Shown here piece by piece: positions 9,536 to 17,293 of a DNA stretch of 64,000 bases. Source of the DNA: Rhizobium sp. Root708 (GTDB lineage: Bacteria > Pseudomonadota > Alphaproteobacteria > Rhizobiales > Rhizobiaceae); contig NZ_LMHV01000023.1 of NCBI RefSeq assembly GCF_001429725.1, forward strand, positions 62,767 to 126,766, given 5' to 3'. Both the position numbers and the translations under genes were made by a program. Position 1 is the first letter of the stretch; each line of letters begins with the position of its first letter. The notes beneath the pieces are model-generated. The model ran no database searches and was not told the DNA's origin. It worked only from the letters and a program-made list of their open reading frames with translations.

Positions 9536-11068
9536 TCAATGTCCGGTAATGCAGGCTGCCATGACGGAATCCTGATCTATGTTAGGTGATTTGAACTCCT
9601 CCTGAAGCGATCCGTCCCGCAGGACGAGAACGCGATCGCAGACGAGAGGAAGTTCCTCGATTTCGCTGGAAACGAAGATGACGCTGCGGCCTTCGGCGGC
9701 AAGCTGGCGAATGATCGCGTATATCTGCGCCTTCGCCTCGACGTCGACACCGCGGGTTGGCTCATCCAGGAGAAGCACGCGGCTATTGGCGTAAACCCAG
9801 CGGCCGATGACGACTTTCTGCTGATTGCCGCCCGAAAGAGTGCCGATCGGCGTATCGGTGCAGGCGGTCTTGATGTGAAGCCGGTCGATTATCTTGCGCG
9901 TCGCCTCCGCCATCAGACTGGACGACAGGATGCCACCCTTGGTAACGCCGGAGAAATTGGTCGCAAGCGTGTTCTCGTCGACACCGAGAAGGGGCACGAT
10001 ACCCTCTTCCTTGCGGCTCTCAGGCGTATATCCGAAACCCTTGCGAACCATCTGCTTGTAGCCCGCGGTGCGAACCGACCGGCCATCGACAAGAACATCG
10101 CCGCCGTCGAATGAGCGCACTCCCATGATGGCCTGCAACAGTTCCGTCCGGCCCGAGCCGAGCAGGCCGGCTATGCCGAGCACTTCCCCTTCACGAAGAG
10201 AAAAGGAGATGGAGGAGAGCTTCGGGGCGAGCGCCAGGCTGTTGACCTCCAGCACCACTTTCGAACGGCTCTTGTCTTCAAGAACGGCGTTCTGCGCCGC
10301 TTCCGATCCAAGCATCAGTCGGACGATTTCACGGGTATCCGCACCCTTGACGTCGACCGTATCGATGATGCGTCCGTCGCGCATGACGGTGGCCGAATGC
10401 GCGATCTGGCGGATCTCGTTCATCCTGTGGCTGACGTAGATGACCGCGATGCCCTCAGACGCGATGCGCGTCACGGCGGCCATCACCTTCTCCGCTTCCG
10501 CGGCGGCAAGCGAACTCGTTGGCTCGTCGAGAATGACCATCTTCGGCTTGCCGACGAGAACGCGGGCGATCTCGAGAAGCTGCCGTTCGGCCGGGCTGAG
10601 ACCCGCCACCAGACGGTTCGGCGGCAGGTTGAGACCGAGGCGCCCCATGGCCTCCGCAGCCTCTTCTTCCATTTTATCGTACTGGATGACCCCGCCCTTG
10701 CGCGGCCACCGCCCGAGGAATAGGTTTTCGGCCAGCGTCATGCCAGGAACGAGGCTAAGTTCCTGATAGACGACGCGGACGCCCTTATCGAAGGACTCCT
10801 GCGCGCGACCGGAGGCGGAATGGGTCAGTGGTTGACCGTCGATTTCGACGGTTCCGCTGTCCGGAATCTCCGCGCCTGTCAGCATTCGGATGAGGGTCGA
10901 CTTGCCCGCACCGTTCTTGCCGAGGAGCGCCCTCACCTCACCGGCGGAGACTTCGAAGGTCGCGTTATCGAGTGCAAGCACACCCGGATATCTGCGCGTG
11001 CATCCTCTGAGCGACGCCACGACGCGTGAAGGAGCAGGATTGGCCATGGAAACTTGGGTCATCATCAT
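9536..11068 (-). CDS. CUT2-type sugar ABC ATPase with two nucleotide-binding domains (RbsA/MglA-like)
   Basis: A 510-residue duplicated ATPase. The first domain has Walker A GKNGAGKST and signature LSPAERQLLEI with Walker B MVILDEPTSSL. The second has the degenerate P-loop GLLGSGRTEL usual for this family, signature LSGGNQQKV and VLLLDEPTRGVD. The protein begins with three consecutive ATGs (11068, 11065, 11062) just after GAGAGG, so the exact start is uncertain by two residues. It energises the RbsC-like permease encoded 12 bases downstream. Confidence 0.94.
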   Translation of the reverse strand: MMMTQVSMANPAPSRVVASLRGCTRRYPGVLALDNATFEVSAGEVRALLGKNGAGKSTLIRMLTGAEIPDSGTVEIDGQPLTHSASGRAQESFDKGVRVVYQELSLVPGMTLAENLFLGRWPRKGGVIQYDKMEEEAAEAMGRLGLNLPPNRLVAGLSPAERQLLEIARVLVGKPKMVILDEPTSSLAAAEAEKVMAAVTRIASEGIAVIYVSHRMNEIRQIAHSATVMRDGRIIDTVDVKGADTREIVRLMLGSEAAQNAVLEDKSRSKVVLEVNSLALAPKLSSISFSLREGEVLGIAGLLGSGRTELLQAIMGVRSFDGGDVLVDGRSVRTAGYKQMVRKGFGYTPESRKEEGIVPLLGVDENTLATNFSGVTKGGILSSSLMAEATRKIIDRLHIKTACTDTPIGTLSGGNQQKVVIGRWVYANSRVLLLDEPTRGVDVEAKAQIYAIIRQLAAEGRSVIFVSSEIEELPLVCDRVLVLRDGSLQEEFKSPNIDQDSVMAACITGH

Positions 11069-11085
11069 CCTCTCGAATGGAAGAT

Positions 11086-11105
11086 GTCGCCGGGGTTCCG
11101 GCGAC
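11086..11105 (-). terminator. intercistronic hairpin after the sugar-binding-protein gene
   Basis: GTCGCCGG (11086-11093) pairs perfectly with CCGGCGAC (11098-11105) around a GGTT loop, in the 67-base gap between the binding-protein gene and the ATPase gene. There is no T-run, so it is more likely a transcript-stabilising or partial-termination hairpin that keeps the binding protein more abundant than the rest of the importer. Function is inference. Confidence 0.5.
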
Positions 11106-11135
11106 CTCTCCGTTCAAGCATTTATGGTCGGGGTC

Positions 11136-12116
11136 TCACGGAATACCGTCGGCATGAGCCTTGAGCCAGGCCTTGCCGTCTTCAGACGACTTGTAGAGAT
11201 CGATGTCGTAAGCAACCTTGATGCCTTCAGGCGGCTTTCCGTCGATCGACTTGATCGCCTGAGCGAGTGCAAGCTTGCCGAGCCCCTGGCCGGAAATGTC
11301 GACAACCGCCTTGATAACGCTGAAGTCGGCCAGTTCCTGAGCGATCTCGGTCGTCATGTCACCGCCGAAGACGACGACCTTGCCGGCCTTGCCCTGGCTC
11401 TTCACCGCGCGGGCTGCGCCGAGTGTTGCACCACCGGCCTCACCGAAGAAGGCATCGATATCAGGGTTGGAGGAAAGCATCGTGCTTGCCACGGAGATGG
11501 CCTTGTCGAGGATGGCGCCTTCCTGGTTGGCGACGATCTGGGCGCCGGGAACCTTTGCTTTCAGCGCTTCTTCGAAGCCCTTGCGGCGCGTGACGCAGAC
11601 CTCGACGAATTCGCAGTTGAGAACTGCAATCTTCGGCGCATCCTTCTTCTCGGCAATGAAATATTCCGCTGCGGCGTCGCCGAGCTTATGACCGAAGTCA
11701 TAGGGGTCTCCGACGGCATAGGCGGAAATGTATTCCTTCATGTCGGCATCGTTGAGGCAGGTGTTGTAGCACACGACCGGGATGCCGGCGTCATGTGCGC
11801 GGCGGATAGCACGGTAGGAACCGTCGGCCGAAACCGGCGACACGATGATGGCCTGAACCCCTGCCGAGATCAGCGAGTCGATAAAGGACGATTCCTTGCT
11901 GACGTCACCCTGGGCGTTCGTCTCGACGACATCGAGCTTGCGGCCCGCGTCGTTCGCGCCGGTCTGGATGCCCTTGCGGACGCCGGCGTAGAAGCCTTGC
12001 GCATCCATGTAGATCGCGCCGACCTTGAGGTCCTTGTCCTGCGCGAAAGCCGGAACAGCGGCCGATGCAGCAAGAGCCGTAAGCGCCGCAAAAGCGGCAT
12101 GTCTGATGAGGTTCAC
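11136..12116 (-). CDS. periplasmic sugar-binding protein of the CUT2 importer (RbsB-like)
   Basis: A 326-residue protein with signal peptide ending AVPAFA|Q (about residue 25), then a type I periplasmic-binding fold (KVGAIYMDAQGFYAGVRKG, IIVSPVSADGSYRAI, VVFGGDMTTEIA). It begins at a GTG (12116) preceded by GGGAGGAAAAG, a strong ribosome site. As first gene of the minus-strand operon it lies behind the operator-flanked promoter described at 12188-12231. It delivers the sugar to the RbsC/RbsA-like proteins. Confidence 0.93.
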   Translation of the reverse strand: MNLIRHAAFAALTALAASAAVPAFAQDKDLKVGAIYMDAQGFYAGVRKGIQTGANDAGRKLDVVETNAQGDVSKESSFIDSLISAGVQAIIVSPVSADGSYRAIRRAHDAGIPVVCYNTCLNDADMKEYISAYAVGDPYDFGHKLGDAAAEYFIAEKKDAPKIAVLNCEFVEVCVTRRKGFEEALKAKVPGAQIVANQEGAILDKAISVASTMLSSNPDIDAFFGEAGGATLGAARAVKSQGKAGKVVVFGGDMTTEIAQELADFSVIKAVVDISGQGLGKLALAQAIKSIDGKPPEGIKVAYDIDLYKSSEDGKAWLKAHADGIP

Positions 12117-12187
12117 CTTTTCCTCCCAAAGAACTTGACCGTCGACGAAGACCGAGGCTCACCCGCCGTCCTCTCCACGACGGCAAC

Positions 12188-12215
12188 ACCATATTCTGCA
12201 TCATACAAATGTCAA
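12188..12215 (-). promoter_or_regulatory. promoter of the sugar catabolic operon
   Basis: On the minus strand a perfect TTGACA -35 (12215-12210) is separated by 16 bases from TATGGT (12193-12188). The operator dyad at 12217-12231 touches the upstream edge of the -35, so a bound GntR protein would compete with RNA polymerase. Confidence 0.6.
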
Positions 12216-12216
12216 T

Positions 12217-12231
12217 ATAAATACGATTTAT
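12217..12231. promoter_or_regulatory. operator dyad 1 for the GntR/FadR regulator
   Basis: ATAAATACGATTTAT is a perfect dyad (ATAAAT / ATTTAT) around a three-base centre. The same dyad with the centre on the other strand occurs at 12301-12315. FadR-type GntR regulators bind short dyads of this kind, and the regulator gene is adjacent. Binding itself is inferred. Confidence 0.65.
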
Positions 12232-12300
12232 TTTGCGGATACGGTCCGGTGGGAGCTTTCATGCGCTGAAAAGCGCATACCTACAGATGGCGAGACAATA

Positions 12301-12315
12301 ATAAATCGTATTTAT
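12301..12315. promoter_or_regulatory. operator dyad 2 for the GntR/FadR regulator
   Basis: ATAAATCGTATTTAT is the reverse complement of operator 1. It abuts the TTGACC -35 candidate of the regulator gene, so it would give autorepression. The two dyad centres (12224 and 12308) are 84 bases apart, a whole number of helical turns (eight turns of 10.5). Confidence 0.65.
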
Positions 12316-12344
12316 TTGACCACGGCTACGCTGTTGACTAGACA
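12316..12344 (+). promoter_or_regulatory. candidate promoter of the GntR regulator gene
   Basis: TTGACC (12316-12321), a 17-base spacer, and TAGACA (12339-12344) as a weak -10. It lies 45 bases before the GTG start and directly next to operator 2. Confidence 0.4.
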
Positions 12345-12388
12345 TGCGTAGCAGGGAATTTTGGTTGCAATAGAATCGGGAGGACACG

Positions 12389-13156
12389 GTGACGGTCGTG
12401 AAGACGGGACGCACGTTGACGGAAGATGGCGACCCCATCGCTGCGCGCGGAAAACGCAGCGTGCGTGAAGGGCTTTTGCATCATCTCGTCGACAAGATCG
12501 TATCGGGCGAGATGGCCGAAGGTTCGACCTTGCCGAACGAGGCCGAGCTTACCGAACGTTTCGGCGTTAGCCGCACGAGCCTGCGCGAAGCAATGCAATA
12601 CCTGTCCGCTCTTGGCTTGGTGCGCTCGCGGACGCGGGCGGGAACAACCGTCCTTCCCCGCGAGAACTGGAACTATCTGGATCCGCTCGTCCTCGACGCC
12701 CTCTTGTCGAACGGTGCCGATGAGAACTTCTACACTTCTTTGATCGACGCCCGCCAATTGCTGGAACCGGCGGCCGCTGCCCACGCCGCGGCAAACGCCA
12801 CTGCGCGCCAGCTCTATCAAATTTCCAAGGCCTTCGAGGATATGGTCGAAGCGAACTCGCGCGACAACGAGGCCTGGAGCCGCGCCGACCTCGAGTTTCA
12901 CACAGCGATCATCGATGCGAGCGGCAACTGGGTGTATCGCCAGTTCGCCAGCGCCATCCGCGCAGCGCTGCTGGCGAGCTTCCGGCTGACGAACCGCGCC
13001 AGCCAGTCCCATGAGCAGGCAATCCTCAAGCATCAGGATGTGCTGGAAGCCATTCGCATGCGCCGCCCCGATGCTGCCCGTCACGCCATGGAACAACTGA
13101 TCGGCGTAGCTCGCAGCGAAATCACCGATGCACTTCGTAAGGCGCGCACCAGCTGA
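12389..13156 (+). CDS. GntR/FadR-family transcriptional regulator (DgoR-like role)
   Basis: A 255-residue regulator with an N-terminal winged helix-turn-helix (LPNEAELTERFGVSRTSLRE, about residues 48-67) and a C-terminal FCD effector domain (WSRADLEFHTAIID, RRPDAARHAMEQ). It starts at GTG behind GGGAGGA. It is divergent from the galactonate/sugar operon with two matching operator dyads in between, the usual layout of a local repressor released by a sugar acid. The name DgoR is not used because orthology cannot be shown here; the effector could be galactonate or a related acid. Confidence 0.9.
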   Translation: MTVVKTGRTLTEDGDPIAARGKRSVREGLLHHLVDKIVSGEMAEGSTLPNEAELTERFGVSRTSLREAMQYLSALGLVRSRTRAGTTVLPRENWNYLDPLVLDALLSNGADENFYTSLIDARQLLEPAAAAHAAANATARQLYQISKAFEDMVEANSRDNEAWSRADLEFHTAIIDASGNWVYRQFASAIRAALLASFRLTNRASQSHEQAILKHQDVLEAIRMRRPDAARHAMEQLIGVARSEITDALRKARTS

Positions 13157-13174
13157 GGCTGCGCCGAAAGCCTC
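13155..13174 (+). terminator. weak hairpin after the GntR gene
   Basis: GAGGCT and AGCCTC form a six-pair stem with an eight-base loop, overlapping the stop codon, followed by an AT-rich stretch (GAATAATTTG). It could be a modest intrinsic terminator. Confidence 0.4.
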
Positions 13175-13273
13175 GAATAATTTGAAATAACATCAAGCTG
13201 TTACACCAGCATTTGTACATATCGCTCTAGGTTTCCGGGATTTTCACCAACTCTCACTTCCCTGAAATAAGCG

Positions 13274-13915
13274 TCACTGCCGGTCACTAGGGCGGTTTGG
13301 GCCGGAAATAATCCCGCCGTCCTGATCGGGATTCCCGCCTGGCACCGAAGGGTCTCCGTTGCCAAACTGCGGAGTGGCTCCGCCGGCAATACGCGCTGTT
13401 ATGTTCAGCGGCTCGGGATACCTTTGCTTGATCGTCGCCGGCACGCCGACAGCCACGCAATCGTCCGGCACATCCGTCAGGACGACGGCATTGGCGCCGA
13501 TCACCACGTTGTTGCCGATACGGATATCTCCAAGGACCTTGGCGCCAGCGCCGATATCGACATTGTCGCCTAGAACAGGAACGCCCGGCTCGCCGACGCT
13601 TTTCAGGCCGACGACGACACCGTTTCGAATTCGGCAGTTATCGCCGAAGCGCGCGTAGCCGCTGATGACGATGCCTCCGAAGTGGTCGATAATGAAATTG
13701 CGGCCGACCGTAGCCTCACAGGGCAGCTCTATGCCGGTGAGAATCTGGATCAGTTTGAAAAGCACCTTGTAGACGAGCGAGAAAGCCTTTCGCAGCAGCA
13801 CTGGGCGCACGCCGTAGCGCCAACGTCCGAAGCGATAGACCAACATCACCCAGAATCCCTGGCACCACCACTGGCCCTCGTAGGCCCGCAGATCGGCCCG
13901 TACGTTCTCGAACAT
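13274..13915 (-). CDS. hexapeptide-repeat acetyltransferase (serine O-acetyltransferase-like)
   Basis: A 213-residue protein. An N-terminal helical part is followed by a left-handed beta-helix of hexapeptide repeats (residues about 70-165) with the CysE-type block FIIDHFGGIVISG, GDNVDIGAGAKVLG and IGNNVVIGANAVVL. The catalytic His is in IIDHF. The C-terminal 40 residues are Gly/Pro/Asn-rich and unlike CysE. Because no cysteine genes are near and the N-terminus is shorter than in CysE (about 270 residues), it may acetylate a polysaccharide or other small acceptor instead of serine. GGAATTGGT precedes the ATG. Confidence 0.8.
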   Translation of the reverse strand: MFENVRADLRAYEGQWWCQGFWVMLVYRFGRWRYGVRPVLLRKAFSLVYKVLFKLIQILTGIELPCEATVGRNFIIDHFGGIVISGYARFGDNCRIRNGVVVGLKSVGEPGVPVLGDNVDIGAGAKVLGDIRIGNNVVIGANAVVLTDVPDDCVAVGVPATIKQRYPEPLNITARIAGGATPQFGNGDPSVPGGNPDQDGGIISGPNRPSDRQ

Positions 13916-14135
13916 ACCAATTCCTAGCGCGTCTATGGCTGGCGAACGGATCCGGATGATCTTGAACGTTTTCGCGGGCGATACCTGCCGATGAAGTCAG
14001 TGTTCGTCACGGCGTCAATATGTCGAGCGGAGGCTTCAATTCCCGCTCGATGAGCATGATGCTCCTAAAGATGGCAGACCGACCCGTTTCGTCCAGAATG
14101 TCATCGAAATTAATCTGCGCACGTCACCACTCGGT

Positions 14136-14573
14136 TCAGTTATCAATTCGCCGTCGAACCGACGTCGCAACAAGTGGGAGAGCGGCTGCCACCAACGAGC
14201 CGAGCGGTAGCTTCTTGACGACCTGTGTCGCCACGAATGCGGATGCCATGGCACCGGCGAGCTTCAGCCATGGATAATCTCCCAACTGGACATGAGCACT
14301 GGCATTTGCCCATTCAGCGCGTGACTTAACCGCGGTTTCCGCCTGTTGCGCAACGATTGAAAGCCGCGCTCGCAGATGCTCCAGTTCTTCCCGAACGACC
14401 GCAATGTCCTCCTGAACATCTCGGACCGTACGCGGTCTTACATCCGTATCGGCGGACTCCGACGGTGCTTCCGCTTCCAGGATACCGAGATGAGCCTGCA
14501 GCTCTTCTTCGGTATCGAATCCACGTCCGGCCGATGAGGTCTCAGTCACCATGTCGATCCACCCATCTATCAT
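14136..14573 (-). CDS. small membrane-anchored protein with coiled coil (YqjD/DUF883-like layout)
   Basis: A 145-residue hypothetical protein. Residues 45-85 are charged and heptad-like (VQEDIAVVREELEHLRARLS), followed by a hydrophobic C-terminal segment (LAGAMASAFVATQVV and LVAAALPLVATSV). A later ATG at 14552 is an alternative start; neither has a good ribosome site. The layout of cytoplasmic coiled coil plus C-terminal membrane anchor recalls stress-related inner-membrane proteins, and it sits among stress-type genes. Function unknown. Confidence 0.7.
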   Translation of the reverse strand: MIDGWIDMVTETSSAGRGFDTEEELQAHLGILEAEAPSESADTDVRPRTVRDVQEDIAVVREELEHLRARLSIVAQQAETAVKSRAEWANASAHVQLGDYPWLKLAGAMASAFVATQVVKKLPLGSLVAAALPLVATSVRRRIDN

Positions 14574-14606
14574 CCCGTTTAAAGGTTACGTGGAATGCCG
14601 GGCATT

Positions 14607-14768
14607 TCAGCGCCTTGCGACACGCATGACCAACGACACGACGAGAAGAACCAGAAAGACAAAGAACAGGACCTGGGCAATTGATGCCGAAGCACCTGCG
14701 ATACCGCCGAAACCAAGGACGCCAGCGATCAGCGCGACCACCAGGAAAACAAGAGCATAGTACAGCAT
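14607..14768 (-). CDS. DUF1328 small membrane protein (YtjA-like)
   Basis: A 53-residue, two-span membrane protein starting [20 protein letters not shown], with [19 protein letters not shown] after it, typical of DUF1328. It starts at 14768 behind GGAGACACGAA. A perfect EcfG-type promoter is present at 14798-14822, so it should be induced in the general stress response, as is common for this family in alphaproteobacteria. Molecular function unknown. Confidence 0.92.
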   Translation of the reverse strand: MLYYALVFLVVALIAGVLGFGGIAGASASIAQVLFFVFLVLLVVSLVMRVARR

Positions 14769-14797
14769 TTCGTGTCTCCGAATTTTAACAAGACCAC

Positions 14798-14822
14798 AAC
14801 GGAAATGAAGGTGAATGGTTCC
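14798..14822 (-). promoter_or_regulatory. EcfG (general stress sigma) promoter
   Basis: On the minus strand GGAAC (14822-14818), exactly 16 bases, then CGTT (14801-14798): a perfect match to the alphaproteobacterial EcfG consensus. It lies 30 bases before the DUF1328 start. Confidence 0.8.
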
Positions 14823-14911
14823 GCTCATGAAATCCGAGCTGGTACTCGGCGTCGGCTTTCCACCGCACTAGATCCTCAGTTCACGCCTCGGTCTGTGGAA
14901 AGGACGTCGAT

Positions 14912-15637
14912 ATGTGGGTCTCGGAAGTGCTGCTGAACCGAATGTCGGAACACCTCACATGGACCGATATCTTGATCCGCATATTTCTCACGGTGATAGC
15001 GGCATCGCTGATCGGCATCGACCGTGAGCGCGGCGGGCACGCGGCAGGCTTCCGAACGACCGTTCTGGTGGGGCTGGCGGCGTGCGTGGCCATGCTTCAG
15101 GCAAACGCGCTGTTGATTGTCGACGGTAACGACCAATCGGGCTTTGCCCGGATGGACATCCTCCGTTTCGCGCTTGGCGTCCTGACCGGCGTCGGCTTTA
15201 TCGGCGGCGGCACGGTTCTTCACAGGGGCAATCTCGTAACGGGCGTGACGACCGCCGCAACAATATGGGCGATGACAACGATCGGCCTCTGCTTCGGCGG
15301 GGGGCAACTCGGCATCGGCATCGTCGGCACTGTCGTCGCATTCTTCTTCTTGTCTCCGATGAAGGCATTCGATGACTGGCTGCCCCGGAGGCATCGGGCG
15401 AAGGTCGAGTTGCTTGTTGATGGCGACCTCTCGGCCGAAGAGCTCAATCGGCCGCTTGGCGAATATCGCTGCGACGTTCAGTTTGCATCAAGCAGGCTTG
15501 CAGACAACGGCCGAAGGATACTCGCCTTTGACCTTCGTTGGCGCAGCCGATCCGTGACGACGACAGAGAAGATTTATCGGCGTATGCGTGAGGACTTCGA
15601 CGTCGTCCGCTTCAGCATGTACGAGCACGGAACTTGA
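14912..15637 (+). CDS. MgtC/SapB family membrane protein
   Basis: A 241-residue protein. The first 150 residues are the MgtC transmembrane domain (ASLIGIDRERGGHAAGFRT near 30-50 and GVGFIGGGTVLHRG near 92-105, with conserved Arg/Gly/Asp). A C-terminal cytoplasmic ACT-like domain follows (about 165-241). Family members support growth at low Mg2+ and acid survival; some modulate F-ATP synthase. GGAAAGGACG is a good ribosome site. No magnesium-sensing leader is recognised upstream. Confidence 0.92.
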   Translation: MWVSEVLLNRMSEHLTWTDILIRIFLTVIAASLIGIDRERGGHAAGFRTTVLVGLAACVAMLQANALLIVDGNDQSGFARMDILRFALGVLTGVGFIGGGTVLHRGNLVTGVTTAATIWAMTTIGLCFGGGQLGIGIVGTVVAFFFLSPMKAFDDWLPRRHRAKVELLVDGDLSAEELNRPLGEYRCDVQFASSRLADNGRRILAFDLRWRSRSVTTTEKIYRRMREDFDVVRFSMYEHGT

Positions 15638-15660
15638 GCCTCCCGAGAGGCAGAAACCAT

Positions 15661-15685
15661 GGAACTTTGAGCGCTGGGCAATGTT
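15661..15685 (+). promoter_or_regulatory. EcfG-type promoter of a micropeptide gene
   Basis: GGAAC (15661-15665), 16 bases, then TGTT (15682-15685), one base off the CGTT consensus. It points at the 33-codon frame starting at 15718. Confidence 0.6.
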
Positions 15686-15717
15686 GACTGCAAACACCAA
15701 GCTGCAAAGGAAAAATC

Positions 15718-15819
15718 ATGCCGAGGCAGCGCGCCATAACTTTTGGCTGCTTGCTGATCGTTGCATTGCTAGCCGCCACAGAGGCGTTCTCCCAAGACTT
15801 CGACCGCGATCCGAAGTGA
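15718..15819 (+). CDS. 33-residue exported micropeptide
   Basis: ATG follows AAAGGAAAAATC, a good ribosome site. The peptide begins MPRQRAITFGCLLIVALLAA, looks like a signal peptide with cleavage near ATEAFS|Q, and ends QDFDRDPK after which TGA occurs. The mature part would be only about eight residues, so the product may be a lipoprotein-like or membrane-held peptide, a relic of a longer secreted protein, or a regulatory leader. The EcfG-type promoter just upstream supports real expression. No family recognised. Confidence 0.5.
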   Translation: MPRQRAITFGCLLIVALLAATEAFSQDFDRDPK

Positions 15820-15846
15820 GCACCGGCGCGAGATATCGCCTTACAT

Positions 15847-15860
15847 CGGACCATGGTCCG
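15847..15860. promoter_or_regulatory. 14-bp palindrome of the GGACyWWrGTCC type
   Basis: CGGACCATGGTCCG is a perfect palindrome. Its core GGACCATGGTCC resembles the paired dyads at 17773-17810 and 37633-37671. It lies between the micropeptide gene and the HD-domain gene at 16015. Possible regulator site, unproven. Confidence 0.4.
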
Positions 15861-15917
15861 ACTTCCTTGATGAGGCTGCGGTCCTAATTACAAACACTGT
15901 CCTCGAAGCAGAGGACA

Positions 15918-15967
15918 AGAAGAGGGGCTATAGCTTTTGTCGGGTAGTGCTGCTGAGCCCCTCTTCT
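15918..15967 (+). promoter_or_regulatory. perfect 12-bp stem-loop in the leader of the HD-domain gene
   Basis: AGAAGAGGGGCT (15918-15929) pairs completely with AGCCCCTCTTCT (15956-15967) around a 26-base loop. It ends 47 bases before the gene at 16015. There is no T-run after it, so it may be an RNA leader structure, part of a small RNA, or a terminator lacking the U-tract. Confidence 0.5.
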
Positions 15968-16014
15968 GATCCATCTTTAATGGAACGGCCTGAGGCCCCG
16001 CGCGGACAAGAACG

Positions 16015-16443
16015 ATGACACAACGCGAATTCATCAACGAACACGACCATCGATCCTCCGCTGGTCTCTTTCGTGCTGCAAAAATCGCCTTCACCGCGCA
16101 TGCCGGACAAACAGACAAGGCGGGCGAGCCTTATTTCGCACACTGCAAACGCGTGGCGGACGCTCTCACCGAGAACGATCAACGCATCGTCGCGTTTCTT
16201 CATGATGTCGTGGAAAAGGGTTCCGGCTGGAGCTTGGATCGGCTTGAGCACGAGGGCTTCAGCCCTGCCGTGGTCGCAGCCGTCGATGCGCTCACCAAGC
16301 GCCCAGGGGAAGATGACGATGATTTCGTTGTCCGTGCCGCGACCAACGGCCTGGCCCGCCCCGTCAAGGTGGCGGACCTCGAGGACAATCTCGAGCAGGC
16401 GGAAAGAGCCGTCGACGATCCGTCCAAATTTCAGGAGGCCTGA
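16015..16443 (+). CDS. small HD-domain protein related to the RelA/SpoT hydrolase domain
   Basis: A 142-residue single-domain protein. Metal-site motifs of the ppGpp-hydrolase type can be seen: YFAHCKRVADAL, then FLHDVVEKG (the HD pair) and VKVADLEDNLEQAE (the distal Asp). It lacks synthetase, TGS and ACT domains, so it resembles small alarmone hydrolases (Mesh1/SAH type), though the usual HP before the first motif is changed to AH. Likely a cytoplasmic metal-dependent phosphohydrolase; substrate unproven. The ribosome site is weak. The location in a stress gene group fits. Confidence 0.75.
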   Translation: MTQREFINEHDHRSSAGLFRAAKIAFTAHAGQTDKAGEPYFAHCKRVADALTENDQRIVAFLHDVVEKGSGWSLDRLEHEGFSPAVVAAVDALTKRPGEDDDDFVVRAATNGLARPVKVADLEDNLEQAERAVDDPSKFQEA

Positions 16444-16499
16444 GGATCATGGCAAAGGTCCGCAGCGGCAGACATTGATCCGACAGGATCATGTCACAT

Positions 16500-17062
16500 T
16501 CAGATCGGCCGTGTGCAAGAGCGGCGCGGACCATCGAAGGGCTGATACGTATTGTCTTCAGGCCGATAGGATTGATAGCGATCCGCGCACCATGCGGCCG
16601 CGTCGACGCCGGTTGCCATCGAAGCATTATCGCGAACCGTTGTCGGGTTAGAGATTTCCGGTTGCTGATAGGGCGACATACATGACCGGGCGACGCCGCT
16701 GAAACTCCGATATTGGTTGGTTACGGGATCGTAGGAGCGGTACGTGAGCACCAGTCCACATGGTCGGTCGAAAGCCCCGCAGTCGGCCGGATCACAGCCG
16801 GCGTTATATGGCGAGCGACCACGGCCGTTTTGGCTGCTTTTGGCGGGTCGGTGACGTAGCTGGACAGAGCCGGCGGCAGGCGCTCGTAATCCTGTTTGCC
16901 TCGATCAATCCTGACGGGCTCAGTCGTCCAGAGATCGGAGGCCGAAAGGCTTCCGAAGTTGTGCGGCTGAGAGTTTATGACTGCCGAAGCAATCGAGGCA
17001 GCAGCCGTACAGACGCCGACGGAGCTCGCAATGCCGAACGCCATTGAAACGACCGCTTTCAT
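16500..17062 (-). pseudogene. BA14K-family secreted protein, frameshifted
   Basis: Two overlapping frames make one protein. The first (from 17062) starts MKAVVSMAFGIASSVGVCTA, a signal peptide, and runs to a DHVDWCSR tail, then loses frame. The second frame continues YRSYDPVTNQYRSFSG and, later, WCADRYQSYRPEDNTYQPFD, the two Trp-Cys/Tyr-rich repeats of BA14K proteins (a Brucella immunoreactive family). Adding one base between 16742 and 16743 restores WCSRYRSYDP and a 187-residue protein. So this is either a genuine one-base deletion or a sequencing error. The start overlaps the stop of the upstream small gene (ATGA). Confidence 0.8.
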
Positions 17063-17223
17063 GGCCGTGCATCCTGATGCTCGACCTGCACGAACACTCT
17101 ACCGTGTTCGGGCCGCAGCGGGTCTGGATGTGCCAATAAAGCGACGACGATCGCAGCCATCGCAAAAGTGATCGTGACGAAGGGCACGGCCGAACGTCGG
17201 CGTTTCTGCTCCTGGTAAAGCAT
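17059..17223 (-). CDS. 54-residue single-span membrane protein
   Basis: It starts MLYQEQKRRRSAVPF behind GGAGAGCGCA, has one hydrophobic span (VTITFAMAAIVVALLA) and a short polar tail. Its TGA overlaps the ATG of the BA14K-type gene, indicating translational coupling. No family recognised; probably a partner of the secreted neighbour. Confidence 0.65.
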   Translation of the reverse strand: MLYQEQKRRRSAVPFVTITFAMAAIVVALLAHPDPLRPEHGRVFVQVEHQDARP

Positions 17224-17293
17224 TGCGCTCTCCAAAGGGATATGAATGCTGGGGTGGGAAAGCAGACACGACATATGCCGCGCCCGCGCCGGA

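Noticed and set aside
10890..12269. 459-codon plus-strand open frame opposite the sugar ATPase and binding-protein genes
   Set aside because: Antisense to two strongly supported ABC genes; no family features.
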